Origin: Apodospora peruviana
Lineage: Eukaryota; Ascomycota; Sordariomycetes; Sordariales; Lasiosphaeriaceae
Direction of reading: 5' to 3'
DNA: 64,000 bases
Assembly: GCA_033439685.1 (NCBI GenBank)
Contig: JAUEDM010000001.1
Coordinates: 992,001 to 1,056,000 of the forward strand
The position numbers and the translations under genes are program-made. The notes beneath the pieces are model-generated. The model was not told where the DNA came from and did not search any database. It saw only the letters and a list, made by a program, of their open reading frames with translations. Shown in pieces: positions 12,329 to 22,940 of this stretch (position 1 is its first letter; each line of letters begins with the position of its first letter).

Positions 12329-14104
12329 CTTGACGGCGGTGGGAGGTATTTTGTTGTTGCGAAAAGGGGGGATAAAAGGTTTGTTGTTGAAAGCTTTAAC
12401 AAATAAACTGGGACGGTCAGCTTATCGTTTGTAGACTTGAGTTCGAGGTCTGAAGGTGGATGGACTCCAATTGGTTTTTAGACTGGATTGGGTGGAGGTG
12501 GTGGTGGAATGGATGGCCTGATCAAAGCATCCAAGTCGGTTTGCCGGGAAGAGAGCTTTTCGGGAAAAGGCACGTCAAGCCTCCGTCGTCCTTTGTCGTT
12601 TGCGGGGGTGCACGCAGCTGCCCGGATAACAAAGCGGCCAAAGCTTGTCGAGTTTCGGGATTGTGGGTGGTGTGGCTTGCCAGCGGCTTCGGTGCAGGTG
12701 TGGCGTGATCAGGTGAAAGTGTTATCCGTCAATTTCAGGCAGCTGCCAACAGACGGCAATGCCCAGGCCACCTTCTCCTGAAACTGGCAGACATTTCTCA
12801 AGCAGCCCCGCAGCAAGGCTCGTCACTTTCACCCCTCAAAATGAACGTTTGGGAGCCCGCAGGTCTGCGTTGTTCATTTTGTCACATTCGTGATATATCT
12901 ATCAGAAATGGGGCAGTTCAACATGGGTTGCTACAGGATGGGTTCTCATAAACAGACACTAATTCATGTAAATCTAGGACGGATACGATGGTCTACTGTA
13001 TGCGCCAGCCCGAGAACACTGAACACCATGTTGTCCTCTCAGGTTGCATACAGTATTGATGAACTGGTTCTCTTCACCCCCAGCTCAGGGGCATATCAAC
13101 AATCCAGGAAGCCATTCGCGACGTTCCATTTTTTCCAGTCTATATTTTCCCAGTTTGATCACATCGTGCTTATCAGTTATATGACAATTGGAGGTCGGTA
13201 TGCTGTGTCCAAATACTGCATTGTCATATAATCCAGCAACAATATGTTCGTAACTGCCACGAGGTCCATCCCTGTCACGTCTCGCAGCAAAATCCATGGA
13301 GCATGGACTCATGAGAGACGGATTGCTAAACAACAAAGAACGATTAGTTAGAGCACCTCGTGGCCGTCGTTGCCGAAATTATTGCTGCCGTGCGGCTCCT
13401 CGCATGCCCAGCGCCTAACGGGAAACGCAATTGCGAGGCGCTGACAGCCGAGCTGATATCCGTCAACCGAAATGTCTGCTAGAGTACGAAGTTAGAAAGA
13501 GAGTCAGAGCCAGTCAGTCCCAACCGAACCCGATAGATTCGGGGCGAGCCGCATGGATGAAACATTGCCCCGGCTATGCACCAGCTGCTGACGGCCGATC
13601 AAAACCCTAGGGTAATAATCCAAAGCACAGGAAGATCCGTCTGACCGGTCCGTCTCAGAGCGCCTGAGAGGTTATCGCTGCTGTGGAAAGGAAATCACCA
13701 CAGTGGACTTGTGAATCAACGAGGTGCGGCCGGCTGTTTGTCCTCTCGTCTGTGGAGTGTGGGTCGAGGTAAATAAGGAAAGATAAGGTAGGCAGACAAT
13801 GGCTGTATATGTACATAGATAGACTTCGCCTGTTTTATTGTTATGGTTCTTGGACCCGAAGCTGCAGCCCGACACGGTAGGTTGGTCCGTCTGTCGGTTG
13901 GTGTCGCAATCACTTGTTGGGGCTCGCAAGTTGGGGAGACTGGAGATGTGTGTGCGGGGTGACGTAGATCCTGCTCTACGCACTCCGTCGAGCCCATCTG
14001 ACACTCCCGTCTGTCCAAGGCGTCCATGTCACGTGTTTTATTTTACACCGTTGCTTGGCCCGTGCGCTCTGGAGGGGACCCGTGCCCGCTGCGGCGTGAC
14101 TGCT

Positions 14105-14215
14105 GCCAGCGGGCCAGCAGTGTGCCAGGGCCACCCGGGCCACACAGCAGCAGGGCCAGCAGGGCAGCAGGCGTTCCCCGTGGTGGCCGTGCAGCCCTGG
14201 GGCAGCCCCAGGGCA
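14105..14215. repeat. imperfect GC-rich CAG/GGCCAG tract
   Basis: The bases alternate between GCCAGCAG, GGGCCA and GGGCAGCAG units, forming a low-complexity tract about 110 bp long, with a second unit of GGGCAGCCC at its end. It sits upstream of the 14-3-3 leader. The units are imperfect, so it is not a clean tandem repeat. Confidence 0.6.
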
Positions 14216-14459
14216 GCCCAAATTTCACAGCAGACCCGCGCACGGCATCCCGCCTTGTGTTGTCGTTGCACCTTCCTTGCCTTGCCCCTTCCCTCATTTC
14301 CAACTTTGCAACCAAAACCACTGTCTCTTTCCATTTCTTGCCTCCGTCTCAACATCGAGCGAAAACACAACCACTTCGACGAGCATCTCTGTCAAGATCT
14401 TGGTTCTCCGAATTTAATATTCCACCAACAACGAACTACTCCTGTCGCCCTCCTCATAG

Positions 14460-14919
14460 GTAAGTCTCCATCGTCCGCCTCCGCGCTGCTTGCTTCACCT
14501 GCTGCACCGCACCGAGCCAGCTGTCGTCATGCCCGATGCGACAACACCACTCACTGCCCTCAACGCCCCTAACTGCCATTTTCGGTGCCCGTCGCCGCCG
14601 AGCTGGACGTCCAATTGCCTTCCAGATCACCTCAGACCCTGCCCGTGATGCTCGTCCCCACGACACCTGAAGGCTGTGGTGGCACCGCGCGATACCCCAC
14701 TGCGAGCGGAGAGCCGTTTATCTACCTTAGTCGTGAAGTCAGCACGGCGCATTTGCTTGAGCATCTCAGTTCCTCGTGGAGAGACGTCGTTGCATGCGCT
14801 GTGGTCTGAAACCTTGTGGACGTCTTCCGATCACGGGCCTTTTATCACCCGCCCCACACACCGATACCATCAGCATAGCCTCACCCAACTTATCGCAAAC
14901 GCTAACTCCGATACTCCAG
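14460..14919 (+). other. probable 5' UTR intron of the 14-3-3 gene
   Basis: A strong donor (CATAG/GTAAGT) lies at 14460 and a matching branch site and acceptor (GCTAACTCCGATACTCCAG) end 18 nt before the 14-3-3 ATG. Removing the 460 nt would give a compact leader. There is no transcript evidence; the call rests on splice consensus only. Confidence 0.6.
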
Positions 14920-14937
14920 ATCTAAACCAACGACAAA

Positions 14938-15970
<1,033 letters not shown>

Positions 15971-16738
15971 GAGCGTTATACATTTCCCTGGTATCTTGAT
16001 AGTGATCATCCCTTGGTTCATCTTGGCAAACCCCCGGTGGAACTGGTGTCTTTGGAGTGTGGGCTGGAGATCCCTCGAGTAACTTTGCATGTTTTTTTCC
16101 GCAGATACACAGTTTATTAAAGACTTGTGGTGGGCGAATATTCTCGGACCGGCTGGTTTGGGGGGCTACAAAGCAGAGCATATTCGGAGGGTTTTACTTT
16201 CTCAGATTGCTTGCCTTTTAGACTCTTTTAAACACACGAACAAACCCGGAAGAATCGTCTGGACAATAAAATCAAAACCCCCCTTTTTCCCTGTCAATTC
16301 TCAATAGCCGAGGGGTGCATATCTCTCTGCTGTTCTGTAGTGGACTGTGGTTTGGGTTTGGGTTTGTTGACGGAAGGGAAAGGGGCGTTTCTTTGGTTCA
16401 TCCTTCTTGTTATCATGAACATCTCTTTATCCTTGCTCCTCAGTGGGTTTGGTCGTGTTTCAAGCTTTTCTTTGCCGCCTCGCTCTCTCTCCGACTCTCA
16501 CGAGCAAGTACTGAATGTCACAACTCTACACTGCCTCGCCGACCTGGCTTACCCGATGGGTGGGCACGGCGAGTGTTGTGCGTGCGCGCGTAGCTAGCAG
16601 GCGGACGGACGGGCCTACCTTACCTTACTTATACCAAATCAAAACAAAACCCGGTATGTGGCCATTATTGTGCTAAAAACGTTGTTCAAGACTGGGAAAG
16701 AGGGTATATGTGTGAGGTACGATGTGATTATGTTCTTT
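15971..16738. other. convergent intergenic spacer 14-3-3 / DPH4
   Basis: This spacer contains the 3' UTRs of two convergent genes. The 92- and 85-codon open frames near 16.3-16.6 kb overlap each other and show no conserved features. Confidence 0.65.
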
Positions 16739-17356
16739 CTACCTATTACTACTATTGATATCGTCGTCAACAACAGCGAAATGGACCCTGAGCCAGAGAC
16801 TGCAGTCAGCGCAGCCGACCATCAGCTCGCCCAGGTCTGCCGCCTCCTCGAGATCCGCTTCTGGGATGAGGTAGCCGCGGGGATTACCGCAGCGGCAGGA
16901 TCGGTACCAGCAAACTTCTTTGGCGGAGTCGTCGAAGGATAGGTCGTCCAAGTCGACGGTCTCGATGCCCGTTTGGAATAGTTTTCCGCCAGACAGAGAA
17001 TTTGGGTTGCTGTTGTTTTGTTGTTGGACGAGAAGAAGTTGGCGGTCGTATTCTGCACGCTGGGAGGGGTTGGAGAGGATGGCGAATGCTTGGGAGATTT
17101 GGTCTACTGTGAATCTCCTGACGGCGGACGATGATGATGATGATGCTGGTGATAGTGGTGGTTGTGGATGGGCACCATTTTTGGTTTGCTGCTTGTCCGG
17201 GTGGTGACTTAGCAGAGCCCTGCGATAGGCGCGTTTAATGAATTGCTCTTTTGATGCCTTTTGTTTGCTTTCACTGTTCTTGTGATCATGAGTGGTGATG
17301 TGGTCGATGGCTGATGCCGAGATGCCAAGGATCTCATAGTATGTGGATTGTGACAT
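16739..17356 (-). CDS. DPH4: diphthamide biosynthesis protein 4 (J-domain co-chaperone)
   Basis: Dph4/Jjj3 supports Dph1-Dph2, the iron-sulfur enzyme that starts diphthamide synthesis on eEF2. The gene is a single exon of 205 residues. The start used is MSQSTYYEIL; the frame continues a few codons upstream only without an ATG. The J domain (about 1-115) has YYEILGI, the HPD motif in LLSHHPDKQ, and a serine-rich insertion before VDQISQAFAILSNPSQRAEYD. The C-terminal CSL-type zinc finger keeps its cysteines: YRSCRCGNPRGYLI and VGCADCSLWLRVHF. Zinc and redox-active iron binding by this domain is family knowledge. It lies 640 bp downstream of mL59 on the same strand. Confidence 0.93.
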   Translation of the reverse strand: MSQSTYYEILGISASAIDHITTHDHKNSESKQKASKEQFIKRAYRRALLSHHPDKQQTKNGAHPQPPLSPASSSSSSAVRRFTVDQISQAFAILSNPSQRAEYDRQLLLVQQQNNSNPNSLSGGKLFQTGIETVDLDDLSFDDSAKEVCWYRSCRCGNPRGYLIPEADLEEAADLGELMVGCADCSLWLRVHFAVVDDDINSSNR

Positions 17357-17996
17357 TGGTACCAACCAGGTCGGCCAGATAAGGTACTTTTGTTTTGCTG
17401 GTGAGTTGATAATGATTCCTTCGCACTCTGATCCTGGCGGATCTGGTGGATTTTTGGTTGAAGGCGAGGTCTCTTTTCAACAAATTTATTTGATCCTTCC
17501 TTGCGAGGAGCGACTGGGGCCAACCTCAAACAGATCTCAGAAATTTCTGACCAAGCTCGCTCGCTCGCTGATCACGTGCGACCGAGTTGTATAGGTCTAA
17601 ATGGTTGTCTGGAAGTTGAAGGTGTCTGCTGATACCTAGTTTCAACCCCTTTTTCGTGATATTTTGGCTTGGTGTTGTTACCTACGATATAAGATGAGTT
17701 TGGGGTAGGACGGAATCTGTGGGGTGGGTGAATGGTGCCGGCCCCGCGGCGCACCACGGATTTGTCTTTGGAGAGACGAGTTTAGCTGAACTCCAACACA
17801 CCAAAGAACTGTGGAGAACTGAGGAACTGCCAAATCGTCCTTCGCATCCGTGGTCAAACTATGTGCGAAGAAGTGAAGAGTATATGTTCTTTGAAGATCT
17901 TGTATTGTTGTACATTTTGATGGTACATTTCTAGACACATGACAGCCCATCGTAATAATATAATCCTTCCCAGTCCTGGGTATAGCTTTCTGTCGA
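17357..17996. other. intergenic spacer DPH4 / mL59
   Basis: This 640-bp tandem spacer holds the DPH4 promoter and the 3' UTR of mL59. The mL59 reading frame appears to run into it, but only if the last introns are ignored. I see no separate gene. Confidence 0.6.
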
Positions 17997-18607
17997 TTAT
18001 TTCGGGAACTTGGTCCAGTTCCGTTTTCCAACCTGGATGATCCATTAGTGATTTGATGAATAGAAGCAACTGAGGAGACCAAAATACCTTTTTCCATTCC
18101 CTGATGAGGTTGGGCATCTCCAGCATCGCTTCTCTCCTCTTCTCCATCCTGTTGCACGCAACACAGGTCAGTAAACCGTATTCTCTCAAACCAGAGGAAC
18201 AGGCCAGCATACTTTGCGACCAAGGTCCTCTCATGCTTGTGACCCTTGACCTTCTGGTCAACACCGGTACCCTTGACGCGTAGACCCAGCTCGACTCTCT
18301 TTCGTAACCTCTCCTCCGTCTTCTTGGGTGTGAACGGCAGCAGCTCCTCGACGCCGTGGGTGCGCGCCAGCTTGACTAGATCAGCCTGTCTCCTCAGCGA
18401 GTACTTGGGATCGTGCCATTTTCCGGTGACGGGGTGCTTCATTGGTAGGAAGGGGTTCGGCGTGTCTTGTTGGTATCCGGTCTTGGACGTCTCGGGGTCC
18501 ACGCCGGCAGGGAGGATCGCGACCGGAGGATACCTCGCGAGGAAGCTGCGCAGCTTGGTCGGCAGCGCAAGCGCCAGCTGGACGTGCTTCTGCGACACTG
18601 CCGCCAT
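17997..18607 (-). CDS. MRPL25: mitochondrial large ribosomal subunit protein mL59 (MRPL25 family)
   Basis: Three minus-strand exons (18607-18213, 18148-18088, 18032-17997) give 163 residues, close to the fungal family length. The protein is a structural component of the mitoribosomal large subunit found in fungi. Visible family features are QLALALPTKLRSFLARYPP, NPFLPMKHPVTGKWHDPKYS and RRQADLVKLARTHGVEELLP, followed by KKTEERLRKRVELGLRVKGT. The tiny last exon is needed: splicing at GAATGGAAAAAG gives EWKKVGKRNWTKFPK, the expected basic C-terminus, whereas reading straight through leads to long unrelated tails in both frames. The start is MAAVSQKHV; an upstream in-frame extension lacks an ATG. 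It is divergent from PRP28. Confidence 0.9.
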
Positions 18608-18959
18608 TTTCGAGGCGACCACAATCGAGTGGTTTGAAGGAGTGGATGTCGTTGATGGTCGGGGCTCGACGTTTCCCCTTCAAAAAAGTCCAATTGGGAA
18701 TTGATCTAGAAAAACGCCTGGTCGCGGCGCACCGCGTACAGAACCCTAACCCTTTTAGTAGCCCCGCACTCAGTTGCAGCTGAACCGGCGGCGTCCGGCA
18801 GGCAACTCAAAGCTTCCTTCAGCTTTCCACTTAAGCCTTTGACCAGGGTGCCTTGGCCGTTCCCTGTGCATCATCTTCAACAACCGTGAATCTTCGCCAA
18901 ACCACGAAGACAACGAGACGAGCAGCGATAACCTGAACACGGCATACCTAAATTCAATA
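18608..18959. promoter_or_regulatory. compact divergent promoter mL59 / PRP28
   Basis: Only 352 bp separate the two start codons, so both genes are driven from here. The interval contains one telomere-like box (annotated separately). Confidence 0.7.
18742..18752. promoter_or_regulatory. telomere-like box (AACCCTAACCC)
   Basis: Eleven bases equal nearly two units of the TTAGGG repeat used at most filamentous-fungal telomeres. In several fungi such teloboxes in promoters of ribosomal-protein genes bind the Myb-type factor Tbf1. Here the box lies 135 bp upstream of the mL59 start. Function is inferred from motif and position only. Confidence 0.55.
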
Positions 18960-21059
18960 ATGTCGTCAACTCGGAAAGAACCGCCAGATTTGGCCGCCCT
19001 GCTTCGCAAACGGAAGGCCGAAGAGGAGCTGGCTTCGAAACCGAGATTCATACCAAAGAAGGAGCGCGAGAGATTAGAGGCCGAGAAAAAGGCAAAAGAA
19101 GAGGAGGAGCGCAAACGAAAGCTGGTGAAAAATGGAACCACACCGAAGCAAAGTATTCCGACCGGTCCCAAGGCGCTGCGAAACGATGCTCCGCCAGAGC
19201 GTGTAAATGGCGGCGGTGACCGCGACCGAGACCCGCGTGATCGTGGAAACCGGCAGGGTGGCAAGCGCGGCGCGGGTGACGAAGATGACAAGCGAGTCAA
19301 GATGGAGCGAAACGACGAGGCCGAGCTGCGCGCAAAGTACATGGGCCCGCTGGTCAACCAGTCCACATTTTCGGCCAAGAAGAAGAGACGGAGGACGGCC
19401 GCGAACAAGTTCAACTTTGACTGGGACGCCGACGACGACACGAGCCGGCCATTCGACCCCATCTATGCGGAGCGTGTAGAACCACTCTTCAGACTCGGGG
19501 GTTACGAGACGACGGATGAACTCATACAACGCAAGGCCGAGGCCATCCGGCGGGGTGATCCCGAGACGGGCGAACAGCGCGCGAGGGAACTGCTAGAACA
19601 GCATGAGCGGGCCAAGAAGCAGGCGGAGCGTAAGAACCTGGGCAAGCACTGGTCTGAAAAGTCGCTGGAGGATATGAAGGAGCGCGATTGGCGCATTTTC
19701 AAGGAGAATTTTGGCATCGCTACAAAAGGCGGCGCCATCCCGAATCCCATGCGCAGCTGGCAGGAGTCTCATCTTCCCCGACGCCTCCTCAACATCGTAG
19801 CGGATGTTGGCTACGATGAGCCGTCGCCTATCCAGAGAGCCGCCATCCCGATTGCACTGCAGGCCCGTGACCTGATCGGTGTGGCTGTCACAGGTTCCGG
19901 TAAAACGGCCGCTTTCCTTTTACCACTACTTGTCTACATCTCCGAGTTACCGCCGCTGGCCGAATACAACAAGAATGACGGGCCATATGCCTTGATTCTC
20001 GCACCGACCCGTGAACTGGTGCAACAGATCGAGTCGGAGGCTAGGAAGTTTGCCACCCCATTGGGCTTTACCGTGGTCAGTATTGTCGGTGGTCACTCGT
20101 TAGAGGAGCAGGCGTTTGCGCTCCGGAACGGAGCCGAGATTATCGTCGCCACACCAGGTCGTCTGGTGGACTGCCTGGAGAGACGACTACTGGTCTTCAC
20201 GCAGTGCTGCTACATAATTATGGACGAAGCCGATCGCATGATCGACCAAGGTTTCGAGGAGCCACTCACCAAGATTCTCGACGCGTTGCCGGTCGGCAAC
20301 GAGAAGCCCGACACGGACGATGCAGAGAACCCGCAAATCATGAGCCGGTATCTTGGTGGCAAGGATCGCTACCGCCAGACGATGATGTACACGGCCACTA
20401 TGCCGCCGCTGGTGGAAAAGATTGCCAAGAAATATTTACGTCGCCCCGCCATCGTCACCATCGGTAATGCCGGCGAGGCCGTCGACACGGTCGAGCAGCG
20501 GGTCGAATTTGTGGCGGGCGAAGATAAACGAAAGAGACGTCTACAAGAGATCCTCAACTCTGGCCAGTTCAAGCCACCCATCATCGTGTTTGTCAATATC
20601 AAGCGAAATTGCGACATGGTTGCGCGGGATATCAAAGGCATGGGCTTCTCGGCTGTCACCCTGCATGGTAGCAAGACGCAGGAGCAGCGTGAGGCGGCGC
20701 TCGCGTCGTTGAGGAATGGTCAGATTGATATCCTGGTGGCCACGGACCTGGCTGGTCGTGGTATCGATGTGCCGGACGTGTCGCTGGTTGTGAACTTCAA
20801 CATGGCCAATAACATTGAGTCGTATACCCATCGTATTGGTCGTACGGGTCGTGCGGGCAAGAGCGGTGTTGCAATTACCTTCCTGGGTCCCGAGGACAAC
20901 GACGTGCTCTATGACTTGAAGCAGATTATTTCCAAGTCAACTATTTCCAAGGTGCCGGATGAGTTGAGGAGGCACGAGGCGGCCCAGTCGAAGCCGCAGA
21001 GGGGTGCGAAGAAGATTGAGGATAGTAGTGGGTTTGGAGGGAAAGGTGGGCAATGGTAG
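18960..21059 (+). CDS. PRP28: pre-mRNA-splicing DEAD-box helicase Prp28
   Basis: Prp28 displaces U1 from the 5' splice site so that U6 can pair, during U4/U6.U5 tri-snRNP integration in the nucleus. The intronless gene encodes 699 residues, normal for fungi. The N-terminus is charged (KPRFIPKKERERLEAEKK, about 28-45) and contains the conserved NKFNFDWDADDDT segment. The two RecA domains carry AVTGSGKT (near 310), APTRELVQQ, TPGRL, DEAD (near 422), TAT as motif III (usual in Prp28), ATDLAGRGID and HRIGRTGRAG (near 625). All catalytic motifs are intact. The tail RGAKKIEDSSGFGGKGGQW is low complexity. A candidate AATAAA lies 54 nt after the stop. Confidence 0.97.
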   Translation: MSSTRKEPPDLAALLRKRKAEEELASKPRFIPKKERERLEAEKKAKEEEERKRKLVKNGTTPKQSIPTGPKALRNDAPPERVNGGGDRDRDPRDRGNRQGGKRGAGDEDDKRVKMERNDEAELRAKYMGPLVNQSTFSAKKKRRRTAANKFNFDWDADDDTSRPFDPIYAERVEPLFRLGGYETTDELIQRKAEAIRRGDPETGEQRARELLEQHERAKKQAERKNLGKHWSEKSLEDMKERDWRIFKENFGIATKGGAIPNPMRSWQESHLPRRLLNIVADVGYDEPSPIQRAAIPIALQARDLIGVAVTGSGKTAAFLLPLLVYISELPPLAEYNKNDGPYALILAPTRELVQQIESEARKFATPLGFTVVSIVGGHSLEEQAFALRNGAEIIVATPGRLVDCLERRLLVFTQCCYIIMDEADRMIDQGFEEPLTKILDALPVGNEKPDTDDAENPQIMSRYLGGKDRYRQTMMYTATMPPLVEKIAKKYLRRPAIVTIGNAGEAVDTVEQRVEFVAGEDKRKRRLQEILNSGQFKPPIIVFVNIKRNCDMVARDIKGMGFSAVTLHGSKTQEQREAALASLRNGQIDILVATDLAGRGIDVPDVSLVVNFNMANNIESYTHRIGRTGRAGKSGVAITFLGPEDNDVLYDLKQIISKSTISKVPDELRRHEAAQSKPQRGAKKIEDSSGFGGKGGQW

Positions 21060-21112
21060 GGGAGTTGATACCTCGTAGGGAACTGATCAAGAGTTCGTAT
21101 ACGAAGTAGAGT

Positions 21113-21118
21113 AATAAA
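21113..21118 (+). terminator. candidate polyadenylation signal of PRP28
   Basis: AATAAA lies 54 nt downstream of the PRP28 stop codon. It matches the canonical hexamer, but fungal signals are degenerate and no transcript end is known. Confidence 0.4.
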
Positions 21119-22940
21119 TGTATTATGAACATGAGTTATGCCCTATTTCCATTGGGAAAGGGACCGTCCCTTATTAGGGGGGTTATTTATGGTAGTATCA
21201 CATTATGGACACAACCTAAGGTGACATGCAGAGCTTGCTGCCTGCTGCCTGCTACCTGCTTATTTGAGGATGGCTTGAACGGGATGGTATACTTCACATC
21301 TGTACTCCATCCAGGCGATGGCATGGCAAGCCTGCCAACACCCTTGCAAGAACAGGTATATGAACAACATCTACACGCACCTCTACCAGCGAAGTAGCTG
21401 AAAAAACACTGCTCACTGAACTAGTAACACGCGGTCCTAGCGGACGCCTTCGCTTTTGCTTGTTACCTTGTCTTTTTTCCCCTTGACATCGGCCTTTCTA
21501 TCAGAATATTCCTATTCCTACCTTCTTGGAGACCGTCGTTATGGCCGGCTCGCGGAAGCCTAGGCCGGTGAGCGCCAGCGTCGGTCCTTCTTGGACAGCT
21601 GCCTGGAGAGTTCTGGTAGCTCACTTGGATGAAAGCTGTGAGCTGTTTGGGTGTTTGTTGGTCAGACGAATGCAGAGAGGTTGTAGGTTCACTTCACTCC
21701 ATCATCACTTCATTTTCAGTTTATATGGGCAACACACCTCTCGTCTTTATTAACGACCGGTCAAGTCCGGATACCTAGGTAGGTGCTTTGCTTTCACATC
21801 ACTTTCCTCTTGTAGTATTTAGGGATTATCCGTATAAGAGAGATTACCCACCTGTCATCTCGTCTCAAGCAAACTATACCCCTCTTTAGATGTCCCCGGC
21901 TGTAGTATGTCCGATCAAATGCATTGTGATGTCAGTCCGTCCCGTTAGGCACAGCGGACGGGATGGGATCGGAAGTATCGGCTCAGGGCAGGTCGCTGCC
22001 AAGTGATTAGATCTTATCGCTTTCTGTGCCCCTCCAGGGCCTCCACCGAACACTCCAGACCGCCCCGCTAGTGGGCTCACCAAGACATCAGCTGTGACAA
22101 ACCACGAGCAGATTTTCGATCTGATAAGAAAAAATTGTTAGAGGCCAAGCAAACTACGGTGTAGCTTGCGACATAACAAAACATGCCCTTCCCTGCGTGA
22201 TGTGGTGGTCGAGATCAAAAGGGACTGACATGACCCCGCTATCGGCGGATCATCGTTCTTCTCTGCGCTTTAGGAGGGTCGTAGGTTCGATCTAGAAACT
22301 TGATTTTCGGGGGAGGGGGGAAGAAGGGCGGTGACTGATGCGACGGTGACTCGAACTCCGAAATAGGATGACGAGACGGGAAGAGAGATTCAGATCATAA
22401 AACGAATATCCTTCCTCCGGTCAACAAGAAGACGACGAGCGACGGGCGGACGGTTGTGCTGTTTAGTTGTTGCTGAGAAGCAAAAAAAAAAAAGACAATT
22501 GGGTGGTCAGATCTTGGCGCTATTGGCCGTAACGCGCGCGATATTGAAAGCAAACAAACGACAAAAACCTCCACTTTCTCTATACGCAATTCCGTATCGA
22601 CATTTGGGGGAGAGACCGGCTTCTTCTCTTTGTTCAATTCGTCTGTTGGGGGATTGGTTGTCTTGCAGCAGCTGCAGTGCAAACAAGCAGAGACAGGGGA
22701 CGACGCACAAAGCACGGCCGGCAGGGTACCTCACCTTTTTCTGGGCCCAAGATTTCAGACGGGATTCCCGATTTCACCGGACACAAGACAGACGTACCCG
22801 ACAGACAAAATTCAACATTTGATCCCAACGGCAACTTCGCTTGCCCTTTCCCCTTTTCGAAGGGGGGGGATTGGTCAAGCGGAACCAACTGCTCTTCTTC
22901 TTCTCTTCTTATTTTCCTCGTTTGTGCTCTATCCGTCATC
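21119..22940. other. 1.8-kb intergenic region with leader of the carrier gene
   Basis: It contains the 3' UTR of PRP28 and the promoter and leader of the carrier gene. A run of twelve A (22482-22493) and a pyrimidine-rich stretch (22880-22930) just before the carrier ATG are visible. Overlapping open frames from 22.45 kb on have no recognisable domains. No tRNA fold could be drawn for the T-loop-like GGTTCGA near 22284. Confidence 0.6.

Larger units (their letters stand above)
12329..14937. other. 2.6-kb intergenic region with leader of the 14-3-3 gene
   Basis: The interval between the divergent INH1 and 14-3-3 starts holds both promoters, a GC-rich CAG/GGCC tract (about 14105-14215) and a probable 5' leader intron of the 14-3-3 gene. 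Open frames up to 244 codons around 13.8-14.6 kb have the composition of GC-rich spacer, no recognisable domains and overlap in several frames; I do not call them genes. Confidence 0.6.

Noticed and set aside
13838..14572. 244-codon open frame upstream of the 14-3-3 gene
   Set aside because: It crosses the GC-rich repeat tract and the leader-intron donor, has no recognisable domain and competes with frames on both strands.
17678..17996. Long C-terminal extension of mL59
   Set aside because: It appears only if introns are ignored; splicing gives the normal fungal C-terminus KFPK.
22255..22300. tRNA-like T-loop (GTAGGTTCGATC)
   Set aside because: Neither a matching acceptor stem nor an anticodon arm could be drawn around it.
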